64,000 nucleotides of DNA from Rhabditophanes sp. KR3021 (GCA_963281155.1 CAUJLY010000003.1:806001-870000), one strand, 5' to 3'; positions 1-14,300 are shown, counted from the stretch's first letter. Numbers and translations: made by a program. Notes: generated by a model not told the origin, from the letters alone.

Positions 1-223
1 TAAGGCCGGAAACATGACTGGACCATTGGATCAATCATTCTTTGCAGCTAACAAATCCTACTGCAGATCTCCTGCGTTTATTAATTTGCGTGAGATGACT
101 GCCCGTTTCAGAGTCCCACCAGGCAATTACGTCATTGTTCCTAGTACCTTTGAACCTAATGAGGAAGCTGAATGGATGCTGAGAATCTTTACTAACGGAT
201 TCATTGAGTCAGAAGAATTATAA
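1..223 (+). CDS. Calpain family cysteine protease, C-terminal end (5' incomplete)
   Basis: The frame is open from base 2 at the window edge and stops at 223, so this is the last exon or its end. The residues match the end of calpain domain III (the C2-like, calcium-responsive domain): [17 protein letters not shown] is followed by [19 protein letters not shown], both hallmark strings of that domain. The protein ends about ten residues after the domain, so there is no penta-EF-hand tail. This matches the atypical calpains common in nematodes rather than the classical vertebrate type. The catalytic Cys, His and Asn lie outside the window. An AATAAA at about 312-317 is a plausible poly(A) signal. 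The family assignment is firm; the paralogue is unknown. Confidence 0.85.
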   Translation, partial: KAGNMTGPLDQSFFAANKSYCRSPAFINLREMTARFRVPPGNYVIVPSTFEPNEEAEWMLRIFTNGFIESEEL

Positions 224-726
224 GCTTGTTCTTGCGGCTATATAAATTAATTGGCAACAATACATAATAGTAATCAATTTTTGCGCTTTGTAAATTTTAA
301 ACGTATTTTGTAATAAAGTTAATCGCATCACAAGTGTTTAATCTGAGTTAGGAAGTACTTTATTTTAAAAGAATACAAGTACCGCAAGAAGGTATATGAA
401 CAATAAAATCAAAAAAAAAGAGCTAAATTATCTACTACCATGGAAAGAATACATGTTTGTGGAAAATGTCCATATGAATAAAACTTCAATTGTCGGTGTT
501 TGACACATTTTAAAGAAAAACAATATTTCATTCAATAGGCCCGTGATAAAATCCCATTTCAAAATTTGTAAACATAATAGCTAGGTTCACTAACTTCTTG
601 ACTCTTTTGCAATATTGTTTAAGACTCTTGGTAACATTAGATCATTATATATAAAGTCCATGACCTCAATTATAGGAGAAGTACATTGATAAATAAATAA
701 TTTAGATTTGATTCACGAGAAGGAGA
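224..726. other. Calpain 3' UTR and intergenic DNA
   Basis: A+T-rich sequence with the AATAAA at about 312-317. Nothing else is supported. Confidence 0.5.
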
Positions 727-739
727 GTGAGTTTTTTAG

Positions 740-1047
740 CTGGCATTATATATAAAACTTCTTGTACTGCTTTATCATCATTTGATCAAAGTATTACATG
801 CGCCGGTGATCATAATAATACGTCATTGTGCCAAGTTTATGACATAAGAAACGACAGCTGGGATCTAATCTCATACAATTTACCTATTCCCACTTATGGA
901 GCAAAATCTATAGAAGATGAGAAATGTGTTGTTGGTGGAATTGGTACCGACAAAATTCAATCATACAACAAAAAAGATAAAAAATGGAGTAATCTAGGCA
1001 TTACATTACCAAGAGAGAATGATTGCAGTTGTAAAATCTTATTATAA
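740..1047 (+). pseudogene. Kelch-repeat fragment
   Basis: An open stretch of about 100 codons ends at 1047. It has the spacing of about two Kelch beta-propeller blades: a Tyr-Asp then Asp-Ser-Trp segment, followed by CVVGGIGTDKIQSYNKKDKKW, here kept to its outline of a double glycine, Ser-Tyr and Lys-Lys-Trp. There is no BTB or BACK domain and no convincing ATG; a TTTTTTAG at 731-738 could be a splice acceptor. It may be the last exon of a decayed or highly diverged Kelch gene, or an isolated duplicated piece. It lies tail to tail with OSBP, only 44 bp from its stop codon. Confidence 0.4.
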
Positions 1048-1091
1048 CTCAGAAACAAATATTTAAATGCTTTATTTTTACAATTATGTAT

Positions 1092-4000
1092 TTAAGGTAA
1101 ATTAAATAATTTAGGACATCTATCCCATGCTTGTTTATTCTTGCAATCCCAATATTCGTGCAAAAATATATGTACATCTGATGCTGTCTTTTCATCTTGG
1201 ACTTTCTTAAACCATAGAGGCTTGTATTCTTCTGGTTCGAGACCTTGTTTAGATAGATTTTCTTCTTCGAGTTCACGATTTTTGCGAGCAGTCCTTTGTT
1301 TTTCTTCTAGTTCATTTTTAACTAAGTTGGCTTCGTCCCAATATCCGTTTTCCATCAATCTTTGATCTGGGCGAAGGCGTGAATCTGTTGGAGCAACTCC
1401 CTCTTCTTCTTCGTTTAATGTAACAGTCAGTTTTGTAAAATTGTACATATTCTCACATCCTGGAAGTGGATCGTTGACAGTCCAAATTCTTTTAGGAGTA
1501 TCCGTAACCATAGTCGAAGGAACATTCGTACCATTCGTATCCTTTTCCTTTGGTTGTTTGGTTACTCTGGCAATGTCAATATATTTATCCCAAAAACCAC
1601 TGATATGCCAATGCACAAACCCATTCTTATCTTTCACAAAACCAGTAACTTTTTTTGGAGGTTCTCTGGCAAAGTATCCTGTTGCGTGGAACTTAAGGTA
1701 GCATATGTCACCGGTTGTGTGATTCTTGATTATCCTGCAATATTTTAAATCAGCTAAAACTACTATTTTATCAACTTACATATCCCCGTGATTATCAATC
1801 CATAATTTACCAATGATGATATTATGAACAGTAGTAGTAATTTTTCTAAAAGTATACAAATTACCAGACTCCTTAAACTTGATATGAGTTGCTCCAACCG
1901 GCACTACAGACATATATTTGCCCCTGAATTTAGAACTTAATTGGAAATCTTGATGCATTTCCCATGTACGCCCATCAGCATGGTGAGCAGCTGCGGGAGG
2001 GTGATGGGTGACTTGCTCAGTAATTGATCTCCATCCTAATTCATCCATCCGGTCGCATTCGAAAGTTTCACCCAGCAATGGGTTGAAAGGTTTGGTGGTG
2101 CGTTGATTCGTTGCCGAATAACAACTGGCAGCGTAAGCGGCTATGTAGGCTAATTGCTCGTAGTTGTCTAGGTGGGAGGCTTCGTCAAACAAATTTGCAT
2201 ACTCGAGGTCTTCAGTTATTCTTTGGAGATAAGAGATTGGTTCGTTAAAATTGACGGGCATGGGGATTTTGGATAATTCTTTGCCGATACAGTTTTTCAT
2301 GAAACTCCACAAATTTAGGGGTTTGTTTAGTTTGTTGGGCACTTTTGTTCTGCGAGTTCTGGTTGTTTTCGCTTCGGAGGTACCCATTTTGTCAGATCTT
2401 GGAGTTGCGTAAGATTCCTATAAAATTTAAATTAGAATATTGGTAGGGAATATATTATTTTTAAGAATAATGATAGAGAGTAACAATGAAAACAAATAAA
2501 TTATAAATATAATGATTGTTATGAAATGGTTATTCTCTAAAAAGCATGACCAAAACGGAAGCAATAAATGCTAACAAATAAATATAAACATCTTTTCCCT
2601 ATTACCACTCTTATTGTCAAAATAGCGAAAATTGCATCTGTTGAACTTTCATAAAAAATTCAAATAAATATTTACGACACATCAATTAAAGTGATAACCT
2701 CAAAAATGGATGACAATCAATTTAACGCAATCAAGCCAAAAAGTTATTTCTAATAAATTTAGTGACAAACTTTTAAGCAAAGCTAGTTTTGGTATTTCTA
2801 GTAACAATTATTTAACCAAAAGCTTTGTCAAGGCTTCGTTTTTGATATTTAATATTTGTTTATTATAGCGAAACAAATATATACAAATATATATGATATA
2901 ATATGCAAATACAATATAAATGTTGCATCATGTGAGGTACAAGACATCTACACAGTCGAAATGCTGATCGTAAAATGGCAGACTGAAAAAAAGACCAAAA
3001 TTGTATTCAACTATAATGACAACTAAATAAAGTTACTATTTAGTAACTATTTAAGGTGGGCAAAGAAAACATGTTTTTTGAGAAGAGATAGATGGGAGTA
3101 GGTGGATATTGTTGTAGTTTGTAGAAATATTAGTAGTAGTATGTTTATAATCCTAATTTGAATCGAACAAATATATGCGATATTTTTTGTTTATGCACAT
3201 TTTAATAATTAATTAGGCTAAATAATTCACTTCATTTATAACACCAAGTATTTATAGTAGGGAGAAGTGTTGGATTTTCAGGCGCGTCAAAAACAAAAAC
3301 AAAGTGATAATGATAATTGGTTAATTGCTTGTAGGGAGAATATTTTTAATTTAGTTCACTAAAAATCATTTAGTTCATTTACAAAAAATCAAATTTGCAA
3401 TCAATTGAAAGGAGAGAGGTAAACTTAAACACACTGATGTGTGAATAGGACAGAGAAAAGTTCTATATAAACAAAGCTGGTAAGTGGAAGGAGAGAATAT
3501 AAATTTTAGTGTAACAACAAAAATACTTTTTGATAAGACGAAAATTGCTGTGTTAACAATAATTTATTATACTTACGTTGTCAGAGGGAATAGTAACGAT
3601 CTTGGCATCGAATAAACCTGTTTCTTCTAGTATTTGTCTTCTTGATGTTTTCGAACCACCTTTGTCCAAATATTCACTCGCATCCACAAACAAATCATCT
3701 GAATCCGAGTCTGAATCAGAATAAGACAATGTACTAGCTTCCGTCCCAGCAGGCATAGCATACTCTGAAGTTGGTTCCTTTTGAGAAGCAGAGTAAGCAG
3801 AATCTACAGAGGATTTTTTGGAAATAGGTTCTTTCTCAAGCAAAGCAACTCTTTCTAATTTGGAATGTTGTCTGGCGAGTGCCTCAAGTTGGCCTTGCAA
3901 TTGGATTCTCTGCTCCTGCCCGTGACTAATAACCTTTACCAATTTTTTGGCATCATTATCAATATCAGTAGTTAGTTTTTTAGACATTTCTAGCATATTA

Positions 4001-5663
4001 GTAATACTATTGTTAAGTTTCTCCTTTTTGTGTTTTATTTTTTGTTTCTCATTATCTGATAAAGACACAACACAATCGAAAGTTCTTATTAAAGCGTCAA
4101 TATTCCGTTCTGTAAAGATAAAAATAGGAGATTAAAAATGATGATCCAAAGCATACCGAGTTTAATTTGGTTGTTTTTGTATTCTTCCACATTTTTATTT
4201 ACTGATTTGATGAATTTGTCTACAGCTGGTTTAAAATCACACTCGATTTCCACAGCCATTTCCTCCTCTTCATCTTCTTCCATACAAATGCCCTTATGTC
4301 TAGCAAGTTCGAGAGTATTCAACCAATTCAACCTATCAATTTCATTAGCCGTCTTTATATGAAAGACTTGTGTCGAGGCAGAAATAGTTAAGTTGTTTGT
4401 GTGTGGAACTGAAACAATTCTTGCTTCTTTTAAGTTTATAGATCCACGACAGCTATTAGTGACATCAGATTGCGTCCTGAAATTTAAATAAATGTACGTT
4501 TAAAAGAGGCTCTTGGAAGGTGATGTAGTTTAAGGACCTTGTAAAGCAGCCTAGCCGCCTCACTGCATTTCGTAATCTTTTTTTAATTTTCATTTAGATT
4601 CCTTTTTTAAACACCAAAAAGTTAAGTTTGTGTGGAGAAAAGAACACAAAGAATGCACAATTGGTGTAGCCTTGTCGTTTTCTATTTTAAAAATGAAAAA
4701 GTTAAACAAAAAAGATTGGTGAAAAGAATAATGATATGCAAATAATGTAATTGGTTTTACCGAGACTAAGGAAAGAGATAAGTAGGCAGTAGTATATTAA
4801 TATTATGAACATGCATTTTTAAAGCACGGAATAAATTTTTTTAACACTAATACATACATCTGTATGTCTTTGTACAAGATAACGTTAATAATGACAACGA
4901 TTCTTTTATTAAAATGCATAATTTAGTAATGGTTATGTATGTGAAGGTGGTTGCGATATGATGGTGGAATGTAATAATAATACATAGGAATTAATTAATT
5001 TTATAATAAGTTATCATAATCGCAAAAGGAAACTGATCTCATACTGGAAATAGCGTAGGGGTTATTGTTTTGATTTATTACTGAAACACTTTTACTTAAC
5101 TGTTAAACAAACAACCTAATAAAAAGATATTTCCTTATTAATTAGTAAAATATTAAAAGAGTCAAAAAAGATTTCCTCAACTTAAAACTAAAATATCTCT
5201 ATTAGTAAGACCAAAAAAATGCACTTCAAGCGATTTATGTTTGCTAAGCTAAAGCGCATATAAACTAATGTTATGTTATATAGAAATGAGAATAAGTATG
5301 TATTTTATACATAATATATGATTTATGTTGTGTGTGATACGTGTATTGTTAAATTTGGTGATAAACCTCATCTTTTGTCAATTGGGAATTCTCATTTTTT
5401 TGATAAAAGAACTTTTAACTGCATCAACGTTTATTTAAAGAACAATTTGAAATGACTCACCTGTAATAAGAAAAAAAGGATTGTGAGTCAACGACAAACC
5501 ATCTTTTTTGATATCCTTTCATATAATTCGTCCATTTGTGAAGCCATCCTTGGCGAAGTATGTCTTTCTGATCCAACAAGTTGCAAGCTCCCATAGTAAT
5601 ATTATTGTTGCTAGTTGTGCCTGACGAAAAACTGTCTTTTCTGCTGTGATTAGAAGAAGACAT
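1092..5663 (-). CDS. OSBP: Oxysterol-binding protein (PH + FFAT-like motif + ORD)
   Basis: A sterol/PI4P exchanger of ER-Golgi contact sites. Exons in coding order: 5663-5461, 4476-4157, 4109-3577, 2417-1780, 1734-1092, summing to 778 aa. The N-terminal PH domain (about residues 38-150) starts GWLHKWTNYMKGYQKRWFVV and its end is spliced from exon 2 (CRGSINLKEARIV). A helical linker follows, then an acidic Ser-Asp run and LFVDASE, an FFAT-like VAP-binding motif near residue 315. The sterol-binding ORD carries the family signature EQVTHHPP near residues 486-493 and ends near residue 778. Introns of 47 and 45 nt alternate with two of roughly 1 kb (2418-3576 and 4477-5460), in which I see no other gene. 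The start ATG at 5663 precedes a Ser-rich leader. The identification is firm. Confidence 0.93.
3660..3715 (-). other. FFAT-like VAP-binding motif in OSBP
   Basis: This segment encodes a Ser-Asp repeat followed by DDLFVDASEYLD. Compared with the EFFDAxE consensus it keeps F2, D4, A5 and E7 and has an acidic run upstream, as functional FFAT motifs do. Binding to VAP is inferred from the family. Confidence 0.6.
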
Positions 5664-7372
5664 TATTATGGCATAAATCTAAAATTAACACAATACGTAA
5701 TTTGAATAAATAAATAATGTATAAACAAACGATATTTGACAAAAAGTGTTAACCTAAATAGAAAGTTTATCTTTGATGGCATCTTAGAAGAATTATCTCA
5801 CATCCATGATTAATATTGGAGATAATGAAAATGAAATTAGTTCATGGCATAAAATAAATAAAGGAAGTCTCTAAATTATTGCACCATTATTCAAAAATAT
5901 ACGTGAGAGTTTTTGTTTAATGTATAGGAAGGTCTAAATTGGTTAAACTCATTAAGTTTAAATTCGAAGGAAGTGTGTACGTATTTAATGGATCTGGAAT
6001 TGATACCAATAATTCAGTTTTCTGTTTGTTTTTTGGAACGACAAATGCTATATCATATTGAGACGCGAAACAGTTCCTAGCGGATATACATTTACTTAAA
6101 ATGTTGTGGGCAGTTGGTAGAGTATCAACTTTTAGTGGAGAAAGTATGTTAAGAATCAAGTTTGTGCTTTTGATAAAACACTTAAAAAAACAAGAGTATT
6201 TGCGTATTGTGTATATAGAATTATAAAGGAGGAAATTGTTGTTAAATAAACGGTGTAAAAGATAACAGAAACTTGCTAATTAAAATTTAGTTATTAAATA
6301 ATGGTTCTAGATTCGTTAAAAAAGTAATTATATAGCACATTAAAGGGTAGTAGCCATAAATAATAATTGAAAACAGAGACAATATGTGGTTAGTTTCCAA
6401 AATAAAAGTCATTATATTTACGTGTTTGTCAAAAGTAGCTCAAATGGTATTAATACGCATTTTAAGGCTGTTGTCAACACATACGTCACCAATCTCAGAC
6501 CACTTTCCCTAACCCAGTAGATCCACATGCATGGATAGACCTATATCTGCTAACTTTTAGACCAACGACAGGTCTTGAATAGTTGCACTAAAACGTACAG
6601 CTTTTTCGCCTTTTACTAAAAAGCTCCGTGCAACTACTCCTATAAGGACATTGTACTATTTTTGGAAGCTTCTCTTTGGAGAAGCAATATGACAACATTC
6701 AAAATATTACGCATATTTTTCAATCATTCCATAACATGCAAAAATATTATATTTACAATAAATCGTTAAACATATGTTTATGATTTTGGTGTTAAAGGAA
6801 CACATTTTTAAAGACCAAACTAACAAATATATCACTTTCTGATTAGATACGTCATAATCAGCTGTTGAACTCGAACTAGTTCGTTCTAATCAAAGTGATT
6901 CGTCAGATGGTGAGTATTTTAATGATTCATAATAGATGACGAAGAAGGAATTGGCTCATAAGGAGTATCTTCCTACCATAGTAATTCTCTGGTCGACGCA
7001 ATACACGATATTATTCACAGAATAAGAAAAATAATATTGATAGTTTGTTTCGTATAAGTGTAAATATAAGCATCTAAAATAAATGAGCCGGATATTTATT
7101 TTTGTTTCTCTGCCAATTCATGTCGTTCCAATTAGATAAATTGAAAAAAATAACATTCATAAGTCAAGATCCACCCAAGTTTCTATATCAAATCAATACC
7201 TTAAAGATAAACAAACGTTGTATGCTTCAAATCAAATACACTTACTTGATTTTGTATTATTCAACTTGATTATGCTTGCTCATAAAGATTCGCTATTCCA
7301 ATCATTTCTCGAGACGATTTGTGTAACCACTATTGCGCCAATCAGCCAATTTGCATCATTTTAACAGCCAAA
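5664..7372. other. Divergent intergenic region between OSBP and POLA2
   Basis: About 1.7 kb separating the two divergently transcribed genes, so both promoters should lie here. The only coding-like stretch is the orphan minus-strand frame at 5917-6190, listed separately. No core promoter element can be assigned with confidence. Confidence 0.5.
5917..6190 (-). CDS. Orphan open reading frame, possible terminal exon
   Basis: A minus-strand frame ends at 5917 and is open for about 90 codons. It is preceded by a TTTTTTTAAG that resembles the 3' splice sites used elsewhere in this window. The peptide contains two Cys and the segment YDIAFVVPKNKQKTELLVS. I recognise no domain and find no matching upstream exon, so this could equally be a chance frame. 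Confidence 0.2.
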
Positions 7373-8854
7373 ATGGACTTATTTGACGACGCTGAAAACT
7401 TTTTACTTGGGAAGTAAGTTTCATTATTTACTAATTTTAATTATTAATCATTTTTTAGTACACCATCCAACAAAACACCTACTAGAGCACCTCACACTGA
7501 TTTCGGAACTCCAATCAATGGGAACTGCCGCACACCAGCTTCAAACTTTGGGAGTCGACTGAAAGTTACTACTCCTCATTCTATTTCAAGACTGGCAACT
7601 AAGTTTAAAAACCCAATTGAGTATGTTGGAGAATCTTATGTGGCTCCAGTTATCACTGACGTTCGCACCACCAACCTTCAAATCTTGGGGGAACCACCTA
7701 CTAAACAATTCCTAATGCGAGATGGGGATGTAAATGCTATGCTTGCAAGAATTGGGGAACAAAACTCAATATCGGCATTAGGCGATGAAACAGCAGATGA
7801 CCGATCACACAACCCTATCGCATTTGACGTGATTCATGGAATAATTGTTAATGATCCTTCCTCATCTGAATCTAGATTAAGTGGTAATTCCAGTTACCTC
7901 CTAACAACCACTGGCATTATAAACTTGGACGTCTCAGGGGTAGATAAGATCACCATATTTCCTGGAATGAGAGTTACTTTCAAAGGAAATTACGAAATGG
8001 GAGGATTCAAAGTTATGGAAGTTGTAGAAGGTGAGAGTTTAAAGAATGCTGAATATAGTGGTAAACATCCCACTGAATTCGCAGTAATTGCTGCCTCTGG
8101 GCCATTCTGTGAAAAGGATTCTTCTGATTTGAGTAAACTCTATTTTCTGATTCAAAAAGCCATTACTGAAAAAGCTTCTGTACTTATTCTGATCGGACCA
8201 TTTGTAACAAGGGAGCAATTCTATGACCATGACACTGATCACGAAACATTCATGCTGGAGTTATGGAAGAACATATATTTGGAAATTGTCGATAGTGGTC
8301 TAAACATCGTCGTCGTACCAAATGCAGTGTCGGATGGAGCTGCATTTCCGACTTACCCTACACCCGCATTTAAATTCTCTGAAAAACTAAACGATCAGTT
8401 CAAGGAACGAATCAAATTAGTGACTGATCCTGCTACATTTAAAATCAATGGAGTCGAGTTTGCTGTGTCAAGCCCTGACATCGTCAATAATCTGAATGCC
8501 ACTATTTATATGAAGCCAGCTATGAACAAAGACAGAATTGGAGTGCTGTGTGAACAGCTATTAACTCAGGCATCCTTCTATCCTTTGTTTCCTGCTGCGG
8601 ATGATGTACCCGTAATAGATACTCAAGCCGCGCAAGAATTATTGAAAATTAAGCGAATTCCTCATGTCTTGATTTGCCCATCTGTTCTGATGCAATCAAT
8701 TAGGTGTGTGAAAGATTGTTTGTTCATTAACCCCGGAAGATTAGTTAAACCTGGTGGAGGATCATTTCTTGTTTTGCTTTTCAATTTAAAATCAAATGAA
8801 GCAATTCCAAATTGCGTCAAACATGTCAAGGGAGACCTCTTTCAATTGGAGTAA
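7373..8854 (+). CDS. POLA2: DNA polymerase alpha subunit B (primase-polymerase accessory subunit)
   Basis: The scaffold subunit of the Pol alpha-primase complex, which makes RNA-DNA primers in the nucleus. Two exons, 7373-7413 and 7459-8854, are joined across a 45-nt intron and give 478 aa. The start MDLFDDAENFLLGN is encoded by the short first exon and falls in frame. An OB-fold (from about residue 140, with GMRVTFKGNYEMGGFKVMEV) is followed by the inactivated calcineurin-like phosphodiesterase domain with IAASGPF and VLILIGPFVT. The C-terminal FINPGRLVKPGGGSFLVL is diagnostic. The protein is shorter than the roughly 600-aa animal family norm because the N-terminal helical domain before the linker appears absent. 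AATAAA lies at 8904-8909. Confidence 0.93.
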
Positions 8855-11329
8855 AAATTATTTTTTTAAACCAAATGCCTTTTTAATATGACGTGTTGAA
8901 CAAAATAAATTTGTATCTACAAACCATCTCTTACGTTGTCTTATTGTTTACCACAAAGGTAACCTACTAATTTATGCACATCTCTATTTTTTGTACGCTG
9001 TATTTATTTTTAAAAACATCCACAAACTATTTAACTGCATCTATTTATACAAGTATTTATTTGTTTGATTGTACCTGTGACACAAAACATGCTTCTTATA
9101 ATCATTCAAATCATTATGAACAAACGTTTACAAATGCTTTACTGAAGAATCACCTATAAATGGACCAATAAAATATAACAATTAAATCGCATTTATTCAT
9201 CTGGTATGTTTATATGCACATGTTTTATATGATAGTCCCCACTCAACAACAAAATGAAGTTTTATTTAGCTCACTAGTAACTTTGTTTCAAAAGTACGTA
9301 TTACTTCCAGATGCTATTATTATTAACTTGTTATTCTTCCCTTTTCACTTCGTTAAATTGTCGACGTCTTCGGTAATGACTATTGGATTTTATAAAAAAT
9401 GGTAAGATATCTAAGAGATACGATAATATTAATAGATTTTCTATTTGTTGTTATCATTAGTAGTAATACATTATGTATATATTTATATATATTTTGGATC
9501 CAAATCACAGCTAGTTCATATCATTTTCAAGTTGTTGATAATGATTAAAGAGTACATTTCTTATCTTTTGACAAAGTACAACATTTATTCCCAAAAACAC
9601 TGTATTCTTTAACTTGTCTCCGTATTTTATAATTAAGTTAACTAATTTTCTTGACATTACTTACAAAAAAAGATGTGTATAGCTAGATGTAACTTACTAT
9701 CGAGTTAAGTTTTGCAAATTGGTGACAAATTAGTACAAATTAATTGTAAATAATTATAAATGTTTCTAGTGCTATAAAAAAGCAAAGGCAAACAAGAGCA
9801 GCGTTTTTATGCCATTTCCTTATTCACAAACAAATACATTCACCATGTTCATATAAGTATAGTTATCAAAAGTTTAATGATGCCTGTCTAAAAGCACCTT
9901 TGTAGATAAATCTTGGCCGCGATCGTATTTATTTATCAAACTACAACATATATTAATCTCCACAAAATAAGACAACAAACACTCTTTTTTAGTTCAAACA
10001 ATCATCTAGTACCTTAACGAACACTTCAATTTTTAATTCTCCTTTCTTCGGACAAACATATGATTAGAAAGGGTGGTATATATTTCATATAAATCTATAT
10101 CAAAACCGTTTTTTATAAACTATCATATAAAAATTTAAAAATCCAAAAAAGTTATTACTTATCTGATTACTCATTGTTTCGCAAATAATCAAAAGACACC
10201 TTAAAATGTGAATAAATGTCAATAAATAAGATGAATATATATATTATTTTTGGTACTTAAATTAGATAGGTTTTGTGCGCAACACCTATGCATGATTTTA
10301 TAAGTTGTAAAGAGTAACCACGACGCCGTTCTTTATTTATAGGACCATTTTTCTTTTTTATCAATTTCTAATCTGTTTCGATATTCTTATGTCATTATCA
10401 GGTCGTCGACACTTTTGTCGATCAAATTTATTCAATTTTTCATCCTCTTTCATCTATTTTATACAAAAGTGTTATGTTATCAGTTGTTGTAATGAGAAGA
10501 ATATTTTTACTGCACTTCCATCATGACTTTTTCGACTCTTTTTTTGTGGCGGAACAATTTTCCTTTTAATAAGAGATATTATATGTTTATAAAAGATATA
10601 TGTAAATCACTTTTTTTGTTTAGTTCATTTGACAACTTATTTATTGTATAGACGCACTTTAGGCAGTAGTTAATGTCACATTTTGAGGTTGCTATTTATC
10701 TAAGATCATTTAATCTCTCCATAAAACGAAACGTTCTCTAAAATATATGTATATGTATTAATTCTTCTTTTTTAATCAAAAAAGTTAATGCTACCATTGG
10801 TCAATCACTTTTTTCATATCTTACCCTAAAAATGTGCTATAACTTTCATAATATCAAAAGTTTGTCCGATTCTCAACTATATTTTAAAGGTTATTATTAA
10901 ATGAAGTTTATGTATATTTTTATAAACAAATATAAATACATATGTTACCCTTTATCTTTCGAAAAATGTGAACATTAAAAAAATCTCACATTCATTTGGT
11001 ACCACTATTATTTTTATACACAATATTTTTGTACGCTTTTCTCAAGATCAATATTTTTAATGCCTTTTATAAATAAAAATGTGATTTTATTTTAGAAAGA
11101 ATAAAAAAAATTATTCAATTATTTTATTACTATTTATTAGTCTTGCATTCTTTGGCTGATAAGGAACGTATTGCTGCCTACACTATTTAGTACTCAAATA
11201 CAATTGTTCTTTAAATAGACAGACATTTATTATATTGGATTATAGGAAGATTAGTTATTTATATATTAGTTCCTTTGATAGTGGATTAGGTATTTGTATC
11301 TAACCTATTAGAAGAGGTAATTAGCATAG
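8855..11329. other. Gene-poor A+T-rich interval
   Basis: POLA2 3' UTR with its poly(A) signal, then about 2.4 kb of A+T-rich DNA. The short open frames near 8974-9405 have strongly biased composition and no recognisable domain, so I do not call them genes. The 5' part of the DLC1-type gene or its promoter may lie near the right end. Confidence 0.5.
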
Positions 11330-14300
11330 ATGAATAAAAATTCATTTGAAGTTAGTATAGGAGAGCTGATTTGCATGGACGCAACCGACAGAAGTTCTTC
11401 CTTTGAGTTCCTTCCAGATCAAATTAAAACACACAAAATTACCTCGTTACAGAGAAACGGCGGAAGGCATGAAACAGACCTGTTAATTCAAAAAAAAGTA
11501 CTATTTCCTACCAGTAGTGATTTAATGAACAACTACCAAGATGATTCACCTGCAACTGTTGAGAGGTTAGTGGTTGCTTTTTGTTATTGTATTCATTTAT
11601 TTAATCAAATATATCTATTCAATTGCATCCTAATCATTTTTTGTCTTCAACACAACAATTCTTCCTCTACTATTGTGTAAGGTTTTAGTTAAATTCATTT
11701 AAATTCTTTTACTAACTTATTGACATTATTAATATAATGACAAAATTTTATTAGGTGCTCATTTTGCCTATCGCCAACATTCTAAATTTGGTCAACTAAT
11801 TATAACTTTAATGAAAAGTAATTAATCTTTTCCTGTTAATATGTTCATACATTAGTTTGATAGTTTATGTTCATAAATTAGTATGATATAGTTCGTAACG
11901 AAAATGACATTGATCCGACAAAATATCACTTCATTCCTGTAACTATTTTGTATATTTTGAACGAACACTAATTTTCTTTTTAAAAAAATATTCTTTGCTT
12001 GCTATGCATTTAACATTTATTGGGATGTCTATAATGTGTGATTTGATGTTGATTATACATATTCTTATAATTCTTATGATGTGATGATATACAATACTAT
12101 TATTATTATTTTTATAGATCAAATTATTTTAACTTACTTTTGAACAAAAAATACTTCCTTCCCTTCAAAACAAACTAATCAGAAGATCACACATGCATTT
12201 GAGATAAATATTTAGTAGATGGAAATGTTTAGTACTAATTAGATGAATACATATTTATGTTATCTGTTGCTTTTGACTGTATCAAAAATATAGTAACATC
12301 CTCATATCACTTACATTTAGAATAGTTAAGTAGTAATATTTTACCACACACACAACCACCATTACCAACTAAAAGTTACCATTTCAATAATGGGTCTTGA
12401 ACTGTCCTCTTCTTAGCCTTCCACTTAAAAACAAATATTTAATCAGAACAAAAGTTGAGCAATCAACGAGAAAAGAAGTCTTTGTGAATTTGTGATAAAA
12501 ATTAGACAAAGTATAAACTCCTTCATCATCGCATCTAATTTTTCTTAAAAATAATATAGAGATGAAGGCTATGTGGAGGAGCGTTCAATTTTTCTTTGAT
12601 CATTATTATTGTCATTTATCTATAAACTTTTTACTACTTTTAATTCTCTTTTGATTACTTTTCAAATTATTTTTCATTCTTTTTTAAACCACATTTCATT
12701 CTTTTACATTTTATTTAGCAAAATAGATCAATTTATGTCATCAATGCTAATGAATGCTAGCGAGTTGTGTGATCTGGGTTGTGGGAAAGTATCCAGTAAT
12801 AATGAAAGTGTCAAAAAAATATCCCTAAACGAAGCAACATCCTCAGACGCACCACCTAAGCCATCTCCAAGGATAATTTTACCCACCCGAACGCTATTAA
12901 AGGCCTCAACTCTTTCCAACTCAGACTCCCATATTCCGTACCGTCCATCTTATATAATTAAGTCCCTAGATTACTCAACCCCCCCATCAACCATCTCTTC
13001 CTCTTCATCATCTTCAGACTTAATCGACATCACCACAAAACAACAACCCCAAAGAAGCTCCAGTAAAATAATTATACAACCCAGGCAACCATCAATACAT
13101 AAAGATGACTATAAAGCCCTGTCTTCTACAACTTCAACCTCATCTTCCTTCGACATTATCATTAATGGTAGTCATAATTCACCGAACGACCAACCACCCC
13201 TACCTTTACACAATAATAACAACAACAACCTAAATATATCTCATCTCAAAGTTGACCAATCTTTTAAAGGTTAGTTTGAAGCAACTTAAGGACTGGTACT
13301 TTTTTGAATATTATACCAAAACATATAAATGCATTTATTTGTTTGAGTATGTGTGGTGGCGCGGTTTGATTTATTGTAATTTTATTTATTTTTTTGATGA
13401 TTTTAGATTCTTCTAATAATAGAATTGGCGCCAATAAAATGAGAGATAAAGTTAAGGCAAGAGCACCATCCACTTTTGGCAAGAGTGCTACTATTTTGTC
13501 TATGAATCCTTTAGGGTTAGTTTAGTAATGATCAAATAATTATTACAATATTTAATTCTGTAGATCACTGGTAGTAAACGACGACGGTTATTACTCACAC
13601 AGCCCAGACCCATCCAAACGCCCAAACCCGTCTTCCCTCAAGAAACATCCAACGATATCGAGGCCCAGCTTGACTTATCACGAAAGTTTCGTTTCGCCAA
13701 TCAATTTCAAGACTAATAAAATAGACACACCTCGTCTTAGAAGAGAATGTGGATGGATTCCATCGACTTTACGTGTATCACCATCTCTTCTGTCTGAGTC
13801 CTCAGACGACAGAGAATCCTCAACTTGCACTGATTTGACTGAAACAATATATGATTTTCATTTGCTGAATCAGTCTGTTTCGAGTATGAATTATTTGGTG
13901 GAGACTTCTTCCTCTTGTTTGTCTAGTTTATTGGAACGGTACTCGAATGCAAGACTTGTCAATGCGAAGAAGATGACTTTGATCAGTTATAATATCCGGA
14001 AGATATTTTCACATTCGAAAGCTTCCACTAAGGGAAGTTCACTGGATTTTCAGGTCAAGAAACTTGACAAGATACCTACTTGCTTTGGAATGTGTCTCAG
14101 TGACGTCCAAGTCTTCTGCGAGGGGGAAACTTTACCTAAATGTATCCACGAAATGATGACCTTCCTCCTTGAACATGGCCCCACAACAGATGGTATTTTC
14201 CGGAAGAATGGAGTACGTTCCCGTATTGAAACACTGAAGAATAAATGCATCTCCGTGTCTCCTAAAGACTTAGTATTCTACACTGAAAACGGGAATTGCC

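Noticed and set aside
1141..1748. Three plus-strand open frames
   Set aside because: They lie opposite the last OSBP exon, which has clear homology and phase-consistent splicing; they are shadows.
8974..9405. Two short plus-strand frames after POLA2
   Set aside because: Low-complexity hydrophobic translations of A+T-rich DNA, with no domain and no splice support.
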